Below are positions 1 through 7,756 of a stretch of 64,000 nt of DNA, in pieces (positions within the stretch are counted from its first letter, which is position 1; each line of letters begins with the position of its first letter). A program made the position numbers and the translations under genes. Under the pieces are notes generated by a model that saw nothing but the letters and a program-made list of their open reading frames with translations, ran no database searches and was not told where the DNA came from. Origin of the DNA: Holophaga foetida DSM 6591 (GTDB taxonomy: Bacteria; Acidobacteriota; Holophagae; Holophagales; Holophagaceae); the NCBI RefSeq assembly GCF_000242615.2, contig NZ_KI912268.1, positions 999,581 to 1,063,580 on the forward strand. Reading direction: 5' to 3'.

Positions 1-49
1 CTTCGGCCTACGGCCTACGCTCCAGACACCCCACGGGCTCATACAACAA

Positions 50-99
50 GGGGTCAATATTCGTGTCGCCGGGTGGGTTAATTTTCATGTCGCTTGACA
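50..99. mobile_element. Terminal end of an IS21-like element (rest lies outside the window)
   Basis: Two 20-bp repeats, 51-70 and 75-94, agree at 16 of 20 positions (GGGTCAATATTCGTGTCGCC and GGGTTAATTTTCATGTCGCT). Closely spaced, repeated termini of this kind are typical of IS21-family ends. On the minus strand the outer end would read TGTCAAGCG from position 99, and IS21 elements usually begin with TG. No transposase or IstB helper is visible, so the element would lie to the left of base 1. The call rests on pattern only. Confidence 0.5.
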
Positions 100-357
100 G
101 TCGTCTGGCGATGCGTCAACATCGCGATGACCAAGGAGCCTTCATTTACATGGAATTGCTAGCTTTCTTACTGCGCGGGCCCGCCACACGGCGCCACCCC
201 CGCCGCGGAGCGGCTTCGTTCAACGATAAAAAACCATACATACTCACGAATAATGGACAATAAGTCCATAATTTGCTTCACATCTGACAGATTTGCACCG
301 TTATATTATCCAAAACTTCGAATATTAGGACGGCATCTGTCGTGAGCTATCCTGCTT
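100..357. other. Non-coding region beside the IS end
   Basis: This AT-richer stretch lies between the IS-like end and the stop of the KASIII-like gene. An open frame of 66 codons (63-263) starts inside the IS terminal repeats and has no recognisable features, so it is not called. No RNA gene or clear promoter was seen. Confidence 0.4.
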
Positions 358-1440
358 TTACGGCATCCGGTACACGATCGAATTGATATTCATCCCTGCC
401 CCCACGGAGGCGATAACGGTCACATCGCCGCTCTCCAGGCTGTGCCCTTCCATCTTTCCCTTGCGGACCAGGTCCAGGAGGGTGGGGATCGTGGCCACGG
501 AGCTGTTGCCCAGCCAGGAGACCGTCATGGGCATGATGCCCTCCGGAAGTTCGCTGACCCCGTAGAGACGGCCGATGCGCTTGAGGATGGCCTCGTCCAT
601 CTTGCCGTTGGCCTGGTGAATCAGCACCTTGTCCACATCGGAAAGGGTGAGCCCCGCCTTCTCAAGACTCCGGCGCACGACGCCCGGAACGTGGCTGACT
701 GCGTATTCGTAGAGCTTCCGGCCCTTCATCTTGATATAGAGCTCTTCGTCTTCCGTCTCCTGGTTGAAGGAGGGCCCCAGCCAGAGCAGGCCGACGTGTT
801 CCAGGGTGTCGGAACGGGTGGCGTGGGCGAGGATCCCCACTTCCCCGGCATGTTCCTGGGCCTCCAGGACGACGGCCCCGGCGCCATCGGCGTAGATCAT
901 GCTATCCCGGTCAAAGGGATCGGACACCCGGGAAAGGGTCTCGGCCCCGATCACCAGGGCCCGCCTGGCGTCCCCTGACTGGAGGTAGTAGTGGGCCTGG
1001 ATGACGGCCTGGACCCAGCCCGGACACCCGAAGGGCAGATCGTAGGCGACGCACTCGGGATTGGCGATCCCCAGCTTCGCCTTGACCTTGGCCGCCAGGG
1101 TGGGGACCTGGTCGGTGCGGAGACTGTCCGGACGCACATCCCCGAAATTCTGGGCCACGATGATGTAGTCCAGGGTCTCGGGATCGATGCCAGCGTCCAG
1201 AATCGCCGCCCGGCCGGCCTCGAAGGCGAGGTCAGAGGCCACCTGATCCTCGGCCGCGTAGCGGCGCTCGGCGATATCCGTGATGTCCTTGAACTTGGAG
1301 ATGATCTTGGCAATCTCCCCAGCGGGATAGGGCTGACCGTAATCCTGGAAGAAGGCGTGGCCTGAAAACGATTCGTTGGGGATCCGCCTCGGTGGAATGC
1401 AGCTTCCGGTTCCCGTGACGACCGTTCTAATGCGGAGCAT
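358..1440 (-). CDS. 3-oxoacyl-ACP synthase III (KASIII/FabH-like) family protein
   Basis: A thiolase-fold condensing enzyme of about 360 residues. The catalytic triad of the FabH family is visible: Cys139 in FGCPGW, His275 in LIHQAN and Asn312 in LGNSSVA. Such enzymes condense an acyl-CoA with malonyl-ACP, or a related acceptor, in the cytoplasm. The start at 1440 is chosen because AGGAGG lies 4 bases upstream and the protein then begins MLRIRTVVTGTGS, as usual for the family. It is divergent from the aminotransferase gene. No fatty-acid synthesis genes are adjacent, so it may be a secondary FabH paralogue rather than the housekeeping enzyme. The family call is secure; the substrate is unknown. 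Confidence 0.85.
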   Translation of the reverse strand: MLRIRTVVTGTGSCIPPRRIPNESFSGHAFFQDYGQPYPAGEIAKIISKFKDITDIAERRYAAEDQVASDLAFEAGRAAILDAGIDPETLDYIIVAQNFGDVRPDSLRTDQVPTLAAKVKAKLGIANPECVAYDLPFGCPGWVQAVIQAHYYLQSGDARRALVIGAETLSRVSDPFDRDSMIYADGAGAVVLEAQEHAGEVGILAHATRSDTLEHVGLLWLGPSFNQETEDEELYIKMKGRKLYEYAVSHVPGVVRRSLEKAGLTLSDVDKVLIHQANGKMDEAILKRIGRLYGVSELPEGIMPMTVSWLGNSSVATIPTLLDLVRKGKMEGHSLESGDVTVIASVGAGMNINSIVYRMP

Positions 1441-1510
1441 CCGCCCTCCTATTTGCGCGAAGATGGCTTTCAACAGTCTACTGAAACGAGCGGATCCGGG
1501 GGCAGCCTCC

Positions 1511-1516
1511 TACAAT
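1511..1516 (+). promoter_or_regulatory. Possible -10 element for a leaderless or very short-leader transcript
   Basis: TACAAT ends 6 bases before the ATG at 1523, so transcription from it would begin at or within a few bases of the start codon. No ribosome binding site lies between. No convincing -35 box is seen at the expected distance, so this is tentative. Confidence 0.3.
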
Positions 1517-1522
1517 AGACCC

Positions 1523-2698
1523 ATGCATCTGCGCCACAGCCACCGCCTCCCCGCCTCCTTCGCCCCCAATCCGCTCACCCTTGCCCTGTCGAAGGTCCGG
1601 GCAGAGGGGAAGGAGATCCTGGATCTCACCCTCTCCAATCCCACGGACTGCGGACTGGACTACCCCTCGGAGCCCCTTAGGGGTGCCCTGGGCGCTCCCG
1701 AGGTCCTTGGCTACCGGCCAGACAACCGGGGCTCGGCGAAGGCCAGGGAAGCCGTTGCGGCCTGGCATGGCCACTCCGTCGCGCCCGAAGATGTCCTGCT
1801 GACCGCCTCGACCTCCGAAGCCTACACCTGGCTCTTCAAGCTGCTCTGTGATCCGGGGGACGAGGTGCTGGTCCCCTCCCCCAGCTATCCGCTCTTCGAG
1901 TGGCTGGCCCGCCTGGAGGGCATCGCCGCCAATGCAACCCCCTCCTATTGGCATGAGCGCTGGCACCTGGATCTGGTGGCCCTGGAAGAAGCCTGCACCC
2001 CCCGGACCCGCGCCCTGATACTGGTCAACCCCAACAACCCCACAGGACACTTCCTGAGCCGATCGGAATGGGAGCAGGTCCTGGAGTTCTGCGCCCAGTG
2101 GAAGCTGGCCCTCATCGTGGACGAGGTCTTCGCGGACTATGGCCTCGAGGCCCCGGAGGAGCACCTCCCCACGGCTCTGGAGACCCTGGAGCCCCCCTGC
2201 CCCCTCTTCGTGCTCTCGGGCCTCAGCAAGGTGGCGGGCCTCCCCCAGGTCAAGCTGGGCTGGATCGTCGCCCGCGGAGCGCATGCCAAGGCTCTCCTGG
2301 AGCCCCTGGGCTTCATCGCCGACCAGTTCCTGTCCGTCTCCGCGTCCGCCCAATCGGCGGCCTTGGCGGCCCTGGAAGCGGCTCCTGCCATCCAGGCCCA
2401 GATCCGCAGGCGCCTCAAGAGCAATCTGGAGGAACTGGATCGTCAGCTCCTGTCCTATCCAGCCATCTCCCGCCTGCCGGTAGAAGGGGGCTGGTCGGTG
2501 CTTCTGCGCCGACCAGCCCTGGATTCCGCAGAAAGCTGCGCCTTGCGCCTGCTTGAGGAAGCCCAGGTGCTGGTGCACCCTGGGCACTTCTTCGATCTCC
2601 CGGGCGAAAACTATCTGGTCCTGAGCCTGCTTCCGCCCCTCGGGGTCTTTGCCCGGGGGATGGCGCAAGCACTCCCCATTCTTTCGCTGAGGAGCTGA
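1523..2698 (+). CDS. Pyridoxal-phosphate aminotransferase, class I/II
   Basis: A fold-type I aminotransferase of 391 residues that transfers amino groups between amino acids and 2-oxo acids in the cytoplasm. Visible signatures are the NPNNPTG motif, the DEVFADY segment with the cofactor-contacting Asp and Tyr, and the Schiff-base lysine in SGLSKVAGLPQVKLGW. The ATG at 1523 is chosen because an upstream in-frame extension would run into the divergent KASIII gene and lacks family similarity. The next gene starts 7 bases after its stop, suggesting co-transcription with the TPR-glycosyltransferase gene. The amino acid specificity cannot be read from the sequence. Confidence 0.88.
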   Translation: MHLRHSHRLPASFAPNPLTLALSKVRAEGKEILDLTLSNPTDCGLDYPSEPLRGALGAPEVLGYRPDNRGSAKAREAVAAWHGHSVAPEDVLLTASTSEAYTWLFKLLCDPGDEVLVPSPSYPLFEWLARLEGIAANATPSYWHERWHLDLVALEEACTPRTRALILVNPNNPTGHFLSRSEWEQVLEFCAQWKLALIVDEVFADYGLEAPEEHLPTALETLEPPCPLFVLSGLSKVAGLPQVKLGWIVARGAHAKALLEPLGFIADQFLSVSASAQSAALAALEAAPAIQAQIRRRLKSNLEELDRQLLSYPAISRLPVEGGWSVLLRRPALDSAESCALRLLEEAQVLVHPGHFFDLPGENYLVLSLLPPLGVFARGMAQALPILSLRS

Positions 2699-2705
2699 AG
2701 CCCCG

Positions 2706-4088
2706 ATGAAAGCGGATTTTGACAATGCGGAAGAGCTTTTCTCCAGAGGGAATCAGCATCTGGAAGCCAAGGACTTTGCCAGTGCGGAAAGCTGCTTCCG
2801 CAGGGCCATCGAGATCGCACCGGATCTGGCCGAGGTCCATGTCAACCTGGGCCTGGCCCTCGAGAACAGGGGTGTGCTGGGGGAAGCGGAGTCGTCCTAT
2901 TTCCGGGCTCTGGCACTCGATCCCGAGTGCGTTGAAGCCTACGTGGATCTCGGGGCTCTGCTGGTCCGCCGGAAGCGGTTCCAGGAGGCCGAGGAGGTCT
3001 ACGAAGCCGCAATGCGGGCCTTCCCAGATTCCGCGATCCTCTGGTCCAACCTGGGATTCCTCCACGCCTGCCTGAAGCGCGAGGCGGAAGCGGAGCGCTG
3101 CTTCCGGACAGCCTTGAGCCTGGACGGGAACTATCACAAGGCCAGGTTCAATCTCAGCTACCTGCTGATGCGCCGCGGCGACTTCGAAGAGGGATTGCAG
3201 GCCCTGGAGTCCCGTGCCAGGAACCTCGACATGATGGCCCACTTTCCCGATTCAAGATGGCGCGGGGAGACTCTGGTCGGCAAATCCCTGCTCATCCCCA
3301 TCGAGGCCGGTTACGGCGACCTCATCCAGTATTCCCGTTTCGTATCCGTGCTCAAGGAGCGAGGGGCCGCACGGATCGCCTTCGTCTGCCACGCGCCTCT
3401 GACGAGACTTTTCGCCACCCTGACCGGGCTCGATGAGGTTGTGCCCATGGGGGGGGCAATCAGCGAAGCGGATTGGGACTATTGGATCCTGCCCTTCAGC
3501 ATCCCCCTCCACTGCGGAACGCGGGTCGATTCCATTCCTGCGCCGATCCCCTACCTGCGAGCCCTTCCTGACGAGATCGCGGCGTGGCGTTCGCGGATCC
3601 CCGGATCGGGCCTCCGGGTGGGGCTGGCGTGGAGGGGCAATCCCAACTTCGAGAACGATCCCCATCGTTCCATTCCGAACTTGGAGATGTTGAGCCCCCT
3701 GGCTGCGGTGGCAGGTGTCCACTTCATCAGCCTGCAGAAAGGGGTTGGGGAGGACGAAGCCAGGCATCCCCCCGCCGGGATGGCGCTTTTCGATCCCAGC
3801 CCCTGGATCGAGGACTTCGCCGATACGGCCGCCCTGGTAACCAATTTGGACCTGGTGATCTCCGTCGATACGGCGGTCGCCCATCTGGCAGGAGCCCTCG
3901 GAAAGCCCTGCTGGACCCTGCTGCCCTATTACAAGACCGATGCCCGCTGGTTGACGGATCGCGAGGATTCTCCCTGGTACCCCGGCACCATGCGCCTCTT
4001 CAGGCAAGTCGGCATGGACACCTGGCCAGCTGTCATCGAAGAGGTCGCGAAAGCGCTCCGGGATCTAGTGTGTGGTGGCCCTGAATAA
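2706..4088 (+). CDS. TPR protein with C-terminal glycosyltransferase (GT9/heptosyltransferase-like) domain
   Basis: 460 residues. Roughly 1-175 form tandem tetratricopeptide repeats (recurring A..Y..A..L.P patterns). The remainder resembles the Rossmann domain of heptosyltransferase-like proteins: GLRVGLAWRGNPNFENDPHR and the late motif DLVISVDTAVAHLAGALGKP, which normally contacts the nucleotide sugar. TPR-glycosyltransferase fusions are common in Gram-negative environmental bacteria and are usually annotated only as TPR proteins. A role in modifying cell-surface glycans or proteins is plausible but unproven. It follows the aminotransferase closely and ends in a hairpin shared with the convergent HEAT gene. 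Confidence 0.75.
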   Translation: MKADFDNAEELFSRGNQHLEAKDFASAESCFRRAIEIAPDLAEVHVNLGLALENRGVLGEAESSYFRALALDPECVEAYVDLGALLVRRKRFQEAEEVYEAAMRAFPDSAILWSNLGFLHACLKREAEAERCFRTALSLDGNYHKARFNLSYLLMRRGDFEEGLQALESRARNLDMMAHFPDSRWRGETLVGKSLLIPIEAGYGDLIQYSRFVSVLKERGAARIAFVCHAPLTRLFATLTGLDEVVPMGGAISEADWDYWILPFSIPLHCGTRVDSIPAPIPYLRALPDEIAAWRSRIPGSGLRVGLAWRGNPNFENDPHRSIPNLEMLSPLAAVAGVHFISLQKGVGEDEARHPPAGMALFDPSPWIEDFADTAALVTNLDLVISVDTAVAHLAGALGKPCWTLLPYYKTDARWLTDREDSPWYPGTMRLFRQVGMDTWPAVIEEVAKALRDLVCGGPE

Positions 4089-4119
4089 CTGGGACCACCC
4101 CCAAGGCGGGCCACCACAC
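4070..4119. terminator. Hairpin between convergent genes
   Basis: Perfect 12-bp arms GTGTGGTGGCCC (4070-4081) and GGGCCACCACAC (4108-4119) are separated by 26 bases and span the stop codon at 4086-4088. The position between two convergent genes suggests a bidirectional terminator, although no long T-run follows. Confidence 0.5.
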
Positions 4120-4144
4120 TTCCATCGAGGCATGGCCCATTGGC

Positions 4145-6472
4145 TCAGTTGACCAGGAACTGCCTCAGGATGCTTCGGACATCCTCGTGGGGTTCCGTGT
4201 CCAGAGCCAGGGCAATGGCCTCCCGAGCCTCGCGGGTGTTGACTGCCGAGAGGGACTTGGCCGCCGAAAGGCGCACGGCGGTGCTTTCCCTCCCCCCCAG
4301 GAGCCCCTTCTTCTTGAAGAGCTCCTTGAGGGGATCCACGGCCTCGGAGGTGCCGATGAGGCCCAGGACCTCCACGGCCCGCAGACGCACCCGGGCATTC
4401 TCCTCCTGCTGAGGCTTGCCCTGGCGGATAATCTCGGCGATGGCGGGAATGGCCGCAGCAGAGCGCAGCTCTCCCAGGACGGCCAGGGCGTCCAACTGGG
4501 AAGAGGTATCCCAGTGGGCCAGATGGGGGGCAATGGCCGCCGCCGCCTTGTCCCGGGAACCAAGAGCGGAAAGGGATGCCATGGCGGCCCGGCGCACCCG
4601 GGGATCGCGATGATCGAGCACCAGCGCCACATCCGGGAACACGGAATCGTCTCCGACCTCCCCCAGGAGCATGACGGCATTGCGAACCTGGAACCAGCTG
4701 GGGGACCCGAGGGCCTCCATCAGAGCCGGAACAGCATTCCGGCCGATGGCCTTCAAGGCATCGAGCAACTGAGCCCGACGCTCCCGGTTCTCCTCGATCT
4801 CCAGGCAGACCATCAGGTAGGTCGCCGCAGGACGCCCCATGAGCGACAGGAGGGCCTGGAGCTGGGTAAGGGCCCGCCGATCCTCCCGCTGGTGGAGCGA
4901 GGGCGTCAGGATCGCCAGGTTCAGCGGACTGGCGAGGCGGGAGAGGAGGTTGCGGATAGCCATGGACTTCCACGGGGGTCCATCGCGCTGAAGCAGGATG
5001 ATCTCGCTGAGGGCCATCATCTCCTGGTAGATGCCCTCGAAATCCGCGACATGCATCCAGTGGATCAGCATGGATTCCAGTCCCTGGGCGCTCCAGAGGA
5101 CGGCCTCCTCATCGCAGTCACGGGAGATGTGTTCGTGGAGAACCTTCTGGAGGCGCCGCCCCAGCTCTGCGGGAAGGCCGGGATCTTCCACGCACTCCGC
5201 CAGGTCCGCCACAATCTGTGCCGCGAAGCGGCGACGGGGGACATCTGGGCTCGCGAACCCGGACTCCAGCTGGGCAACCAGGTCCCGGATCGGCTCCAGG
5301 GCCTTGCTCCGCACCAGCTGCCGAGTGAAGGTCATGGCCTGGTGGGGAACCAGATCGAAGAGGCCCTTGTTCAAGAGCGTGAGCCGCACCTTGGTGTCCG
5401 TCCCCTGGCACTCCCAGAGAATCGCCTCCTGAAGGGAATCCAGATCCTCCAGAGTCCAGCCTTCAAGTTGCATGCGTCCCCGGATGGCCTCCAGCGCAAC
5501 CACCCGGTCCTTGATCCCTTCGAACATGGCCGAGATCATCAGGGCCAGCTCGAACAGGGAAACGCGATTCCGGAGGACCACATCCGCCACGGCCTGGGCC
5601 AGCAGTTCCGGAGCGAGGTAGTCCAGAGCGCTTTTGAGAGCCTGTTCGCTGCTAGGGAAGGAGCTCAGCCCCAGGACAATCGACCCCTGGTGGACCGGGT
5701 CCAGAGAGGAGAGTGCGATGCGCAGGGCGGAGCGGATGGTCTGAACATCCAGGCCCCCCAGGCCAAGCTGTCCCCCCGCCCCGGACAGGACTGAGAAGTC
5801 GGGCTGGACAAAGGCAGCGCTGATCAGGGACTCCCGCTGTTCCCTGGACCAGGGAGACCTCGAACCGCCCTCCGGCGGGGCAGACATGGTCTGGAGGATC
5901 GAAGAAAAGAGGGTGAGGAAATCCCCTGCAAGCACCGTGGGAGTGGGGGGAGAGTCGGATTCCAAAGGCGTCGTGATCTTGGTGTCCTCGTGGGAATCCA
6001 GCGAGCCTGCCGCATAGCCCTCCGCCCCATCGGCAACCCAGCTGTCGGGTCTTGCCATGTCCAGGGATGGGAGTACCTGGACGTGTCCGCCCTCCGCCAG
6101 GAGGATGGACGCCCCCCCCATCTCCATGACCCGTTGGGGAGGCATCAGCAGGGCGAAGAAAAGAAGCTGGAGATCATCGGCCTCAAGACCGGCGTGGAAG
6201 GCCATGGCGGCAATCCCCCGGGAGGCCATGTTCTGGGCCAGGGATTGGGCCGCATGAGGTGCCCCTTCAAGGGGCGCCCCCTTGTAGAGGAGTCCATCCC
6301 CCTCCCGGGTCAGGAAGAGGGGCGTCTCCTGCAGAAGAAGCTCCATCAGGCATCCATGGAACGCTTCCATATGCCGGAGCACCTCGGGGTGGTCCTGCAC
6401 GTAGTGCATCTGGGCCATCAAGGCCCGGTGAAAGAGTTCAATGAAGTGGCAGAGCTCAGGGTGCAGAGACAT
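4145..6472 (-). CDS. Large HEAT-repeat protein, paralogue of the 23047-25101 gene
   Basis: 775 residues from the ATG at 6472. An alternative upstream extension would overlap the histidine kinase gene and is rejected. The C-terminal third is a run of HEAT-like helical repeats (PALMEALGSPSWFQVRNAV, VRRAAMASLSALG, RLRAVEVLGLIG, RLSAAKSLSAV). The N-terminal part is mixed helical and strand and unassigned. No catalytic motif or signal peptide is visible, so it is probably a cytoplasmic scaffold or protein-interaction factor. It follows the histidine kinase gene by 73 bases on the same strand, suggesting a signalling partner. A second protein of the same architecture is encoded at 23047-25101. Function unknown. 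Confidence 0.7.
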   Translation of the reverse strand: MSLHPELCHFIELFHRALMAQMHYVQDHPEVLRHMEAFHGCLMELLLQETPLFLTREGDGLLYKGAPLEGAPHAAQSLAQNMASRGIAAMAFHAGLEADDLQLLFFALLMPPQRVMEMGGASILLAEGGHVQVLPSLDMARPDSWVADGAEGYAAGSLDSHEDTKITTPLESDSPPTPTVLAGDFLTLFSSILQTMSAPPEGGSRSPWSREQRESLISAAFVQPDFSVLSGAGGQLGLGGLDVQTIRSALRIALSSLDPVHQGSIVLGLSSFPSSEQALKSALDYLAPELLAQAVADVVLRNRVSLFELALMISAMFEGIKDRVVALEAIRGRMQLEGWTLEDLDSLQEAILWECQGTDTKVRLTLLNKGLFDLVPHQAMTFTRQLVRSKALEPIRDLVAQLESGFASPDVPRRRFAAQIVADLAECVEDPGLPAELGRRLQKVLHEHISRDCDEEAVLWSAQGLESMLIHWMHVADFEGIYQEMMALSEIILLQRDGPPWKSMAIRNLLSRLASPLNLAILTPSLHQREDRRALTQLQALLSLMGRPAATYLMVCLEIEENRERRAQLLDALKAIGRNAVPALMEALGSPSWFQVRNAVMLLGEVGDDSVFPDVALVLDHRDPRVRRAAMASLSALGSRDKAAAAIAPHLAHWDTSSQLDALAVLGELRSAAAIPAIAEIIRQGKPQQEENARVRLRAVEVLGLIGTSEAVDPLKELFKKKGLLGGRESTAVRLSAAKSLSAVNTREAREAIALALDTEPHEDVRSILRQFLVN

Positions 6473-6545
6473 GTATACGGATGATTCTAGGAGCCAGCCG
6501 GGCTTTTCCCAAGCTCCGTTTTTCGGTATCCCGCGCAGATTCGGA

Positions 6546-7643
6546 TCAGGATTCCTGGGCCGGAAGCCTGAGATGGACCTTGGTGCCCTGATCCACTTCA
6601 CTTTCGAGAAACAGGAGTCCTCCATGGGCCACGAGGATACGGTGACTCACCGCCATGCCCAGGCCAGTTCCGCCGCCGAACGTCGAAAAGAAGGGGTCGA
6701 ATATCCGTCCCAGGGATTCGGACGCGATTCCACAGCCGTTATCCTGAACCGTCACATGCCAGTGGAGCCGCCCGTCCACCATCTCCTTGGAAGCCATCAG
6801 CCGCAGGCGGGGCTCCGGGCGTCCTTCCATGGCCCTGGCGGCGTTCTGTATCAGGTTCACGGCCACCTGACGCATCAGGGCCGGGTCGCCGTACCAGGTG
6901 GCCTGCTTCGGAATGCGATTCTCCCATCGGACCCCTTCCCCAAGATGGATGCCCGTGTGAACCTCCTCCCAGAACCCGGCGAGAGGAATGGAGCTGGGGT
7001 GGGGTATCAGATCCCGGCTGAAGGTGAGGGTGTTGGTCACCAGGGTGTTGAGGCGGTGGACCCCCTCCTGGATGCGCTGGGCCAGCTCCAGCTGGTCGGC
7101 CTGGGCCTGGAGGTCCTCCACCAGCATCCCGGCAAAGAGGGCGAGGCTGCCCAGGGGGTTGCGGATCTCGTGGGCCAACTCCGCCGCCATGAGGCCCATG
7201 GCTTGGAGGCGCTCCTCCCGGGTGGCCTGCTGAGCCCGCAGGTGGGCCTCGGTCACATCCCGCAGGGTGATGATCTTGCCCTCGGCCGTCGGCCGGACCT
7301 CCTGCTCGAAGAAGCGGTCCCTCCCCTTGGCATCCCGGAGCTGCCTCAATCCAGTGGGCGAACCGACCACCCAAGGGGCGGGACCATTGAGGAACTCGCC
7401 TTCCATCCCCTCCGGACGGTTGGAAAAGCGGAGTTCACCTTCCTTCCCCAGCACCCATATCGCGAAGGGAACGGCCTCGATGACGGTCTGGATCTCGTCC
7501 TGGAGCCGTGCCAGCTGGCCCTGGAGGGCCTCATAGCGGTTCTGGAGCTGCTCTGAGGCCGCGGTGAAGGCGGCAAAGGCTTCCATCAGTTGTTGGGGTT
7601 CGGGGATGACGTTCACATGGGATCCTGGTGCGATTCTCTCCAC
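6546..7643 (-). CDS. PAS-domain sensor histidine kinase
   Basis: About 365 residues with no transmembrane segment. A short coiled coil (about residues 20-50) is followed by a PAS-like domain, then a HisKA domain with the phospho-accepting His in LAHEIRNPLG, and a HATPase with N-box NLIQNAARAM and G-boxes DNGCGI and GGGTGLGMAV. It should autophosphorylate in response to a cytoplasmic signal and resembles NtrB/AtoS-type kinases. The start is uncertain: GTG at 7643 or GTG at 7616, the latter with AGGA 8 bases upstream. No response regulator lies next to it; the HEAT protein is downstream. It is divergent from the hybrid kinase at 7757. Confidence 0.85.
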   Translation of the reverse strand: MERIAPGSHVNVIPEPQQLMEAFAAFTAASEQLQNRYEALQGQLARLQDEIQTVIEAVPFAIWVLGKEGELRFSNRPEGMEGEFLNGPAPWVVGSPTGLRQLRDAKGRDRFFEQEVRPTAEGKIITLRDVTEAHLRAQQATREERLQAMGLMAAELAHEIRNPLGSLALFAGMLVEDLQAQADQLELAQRIQEGVHRLNTLVTNTLTFSRDLIPHPSSIPLAGFWEEVHTGIHLGEGVRWENRIPKQATWYGDPALMRQVAVNLIQNAARAMEGRPEPRLRLMASKEMVDGRLHWHVTVQDNGCGIASESLGRIFDPFFSTFGGGTGLGMAVSHRILVAHGGLLFLESEVDQGTKVHLRLPAQES

Positions 7644-7756
7644 TCCGGACCGCCCTGACCAGAGGCTTCAGAAGATGGACCCCAGTGCGTTGCTGTTTCC
7701 CCGATGAATCAATTCTGCCAATCTTGATGCAACCCTTCCCAAAGGCCCCCGCAATC

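Noticed and set aside
63..263. Open frame of 66 codons near the left edge
   Set aside because: It starts inside the IS-like repeats, has no ribosome site or recognisable sequence, and its composition is unlike the neighbouring genes.
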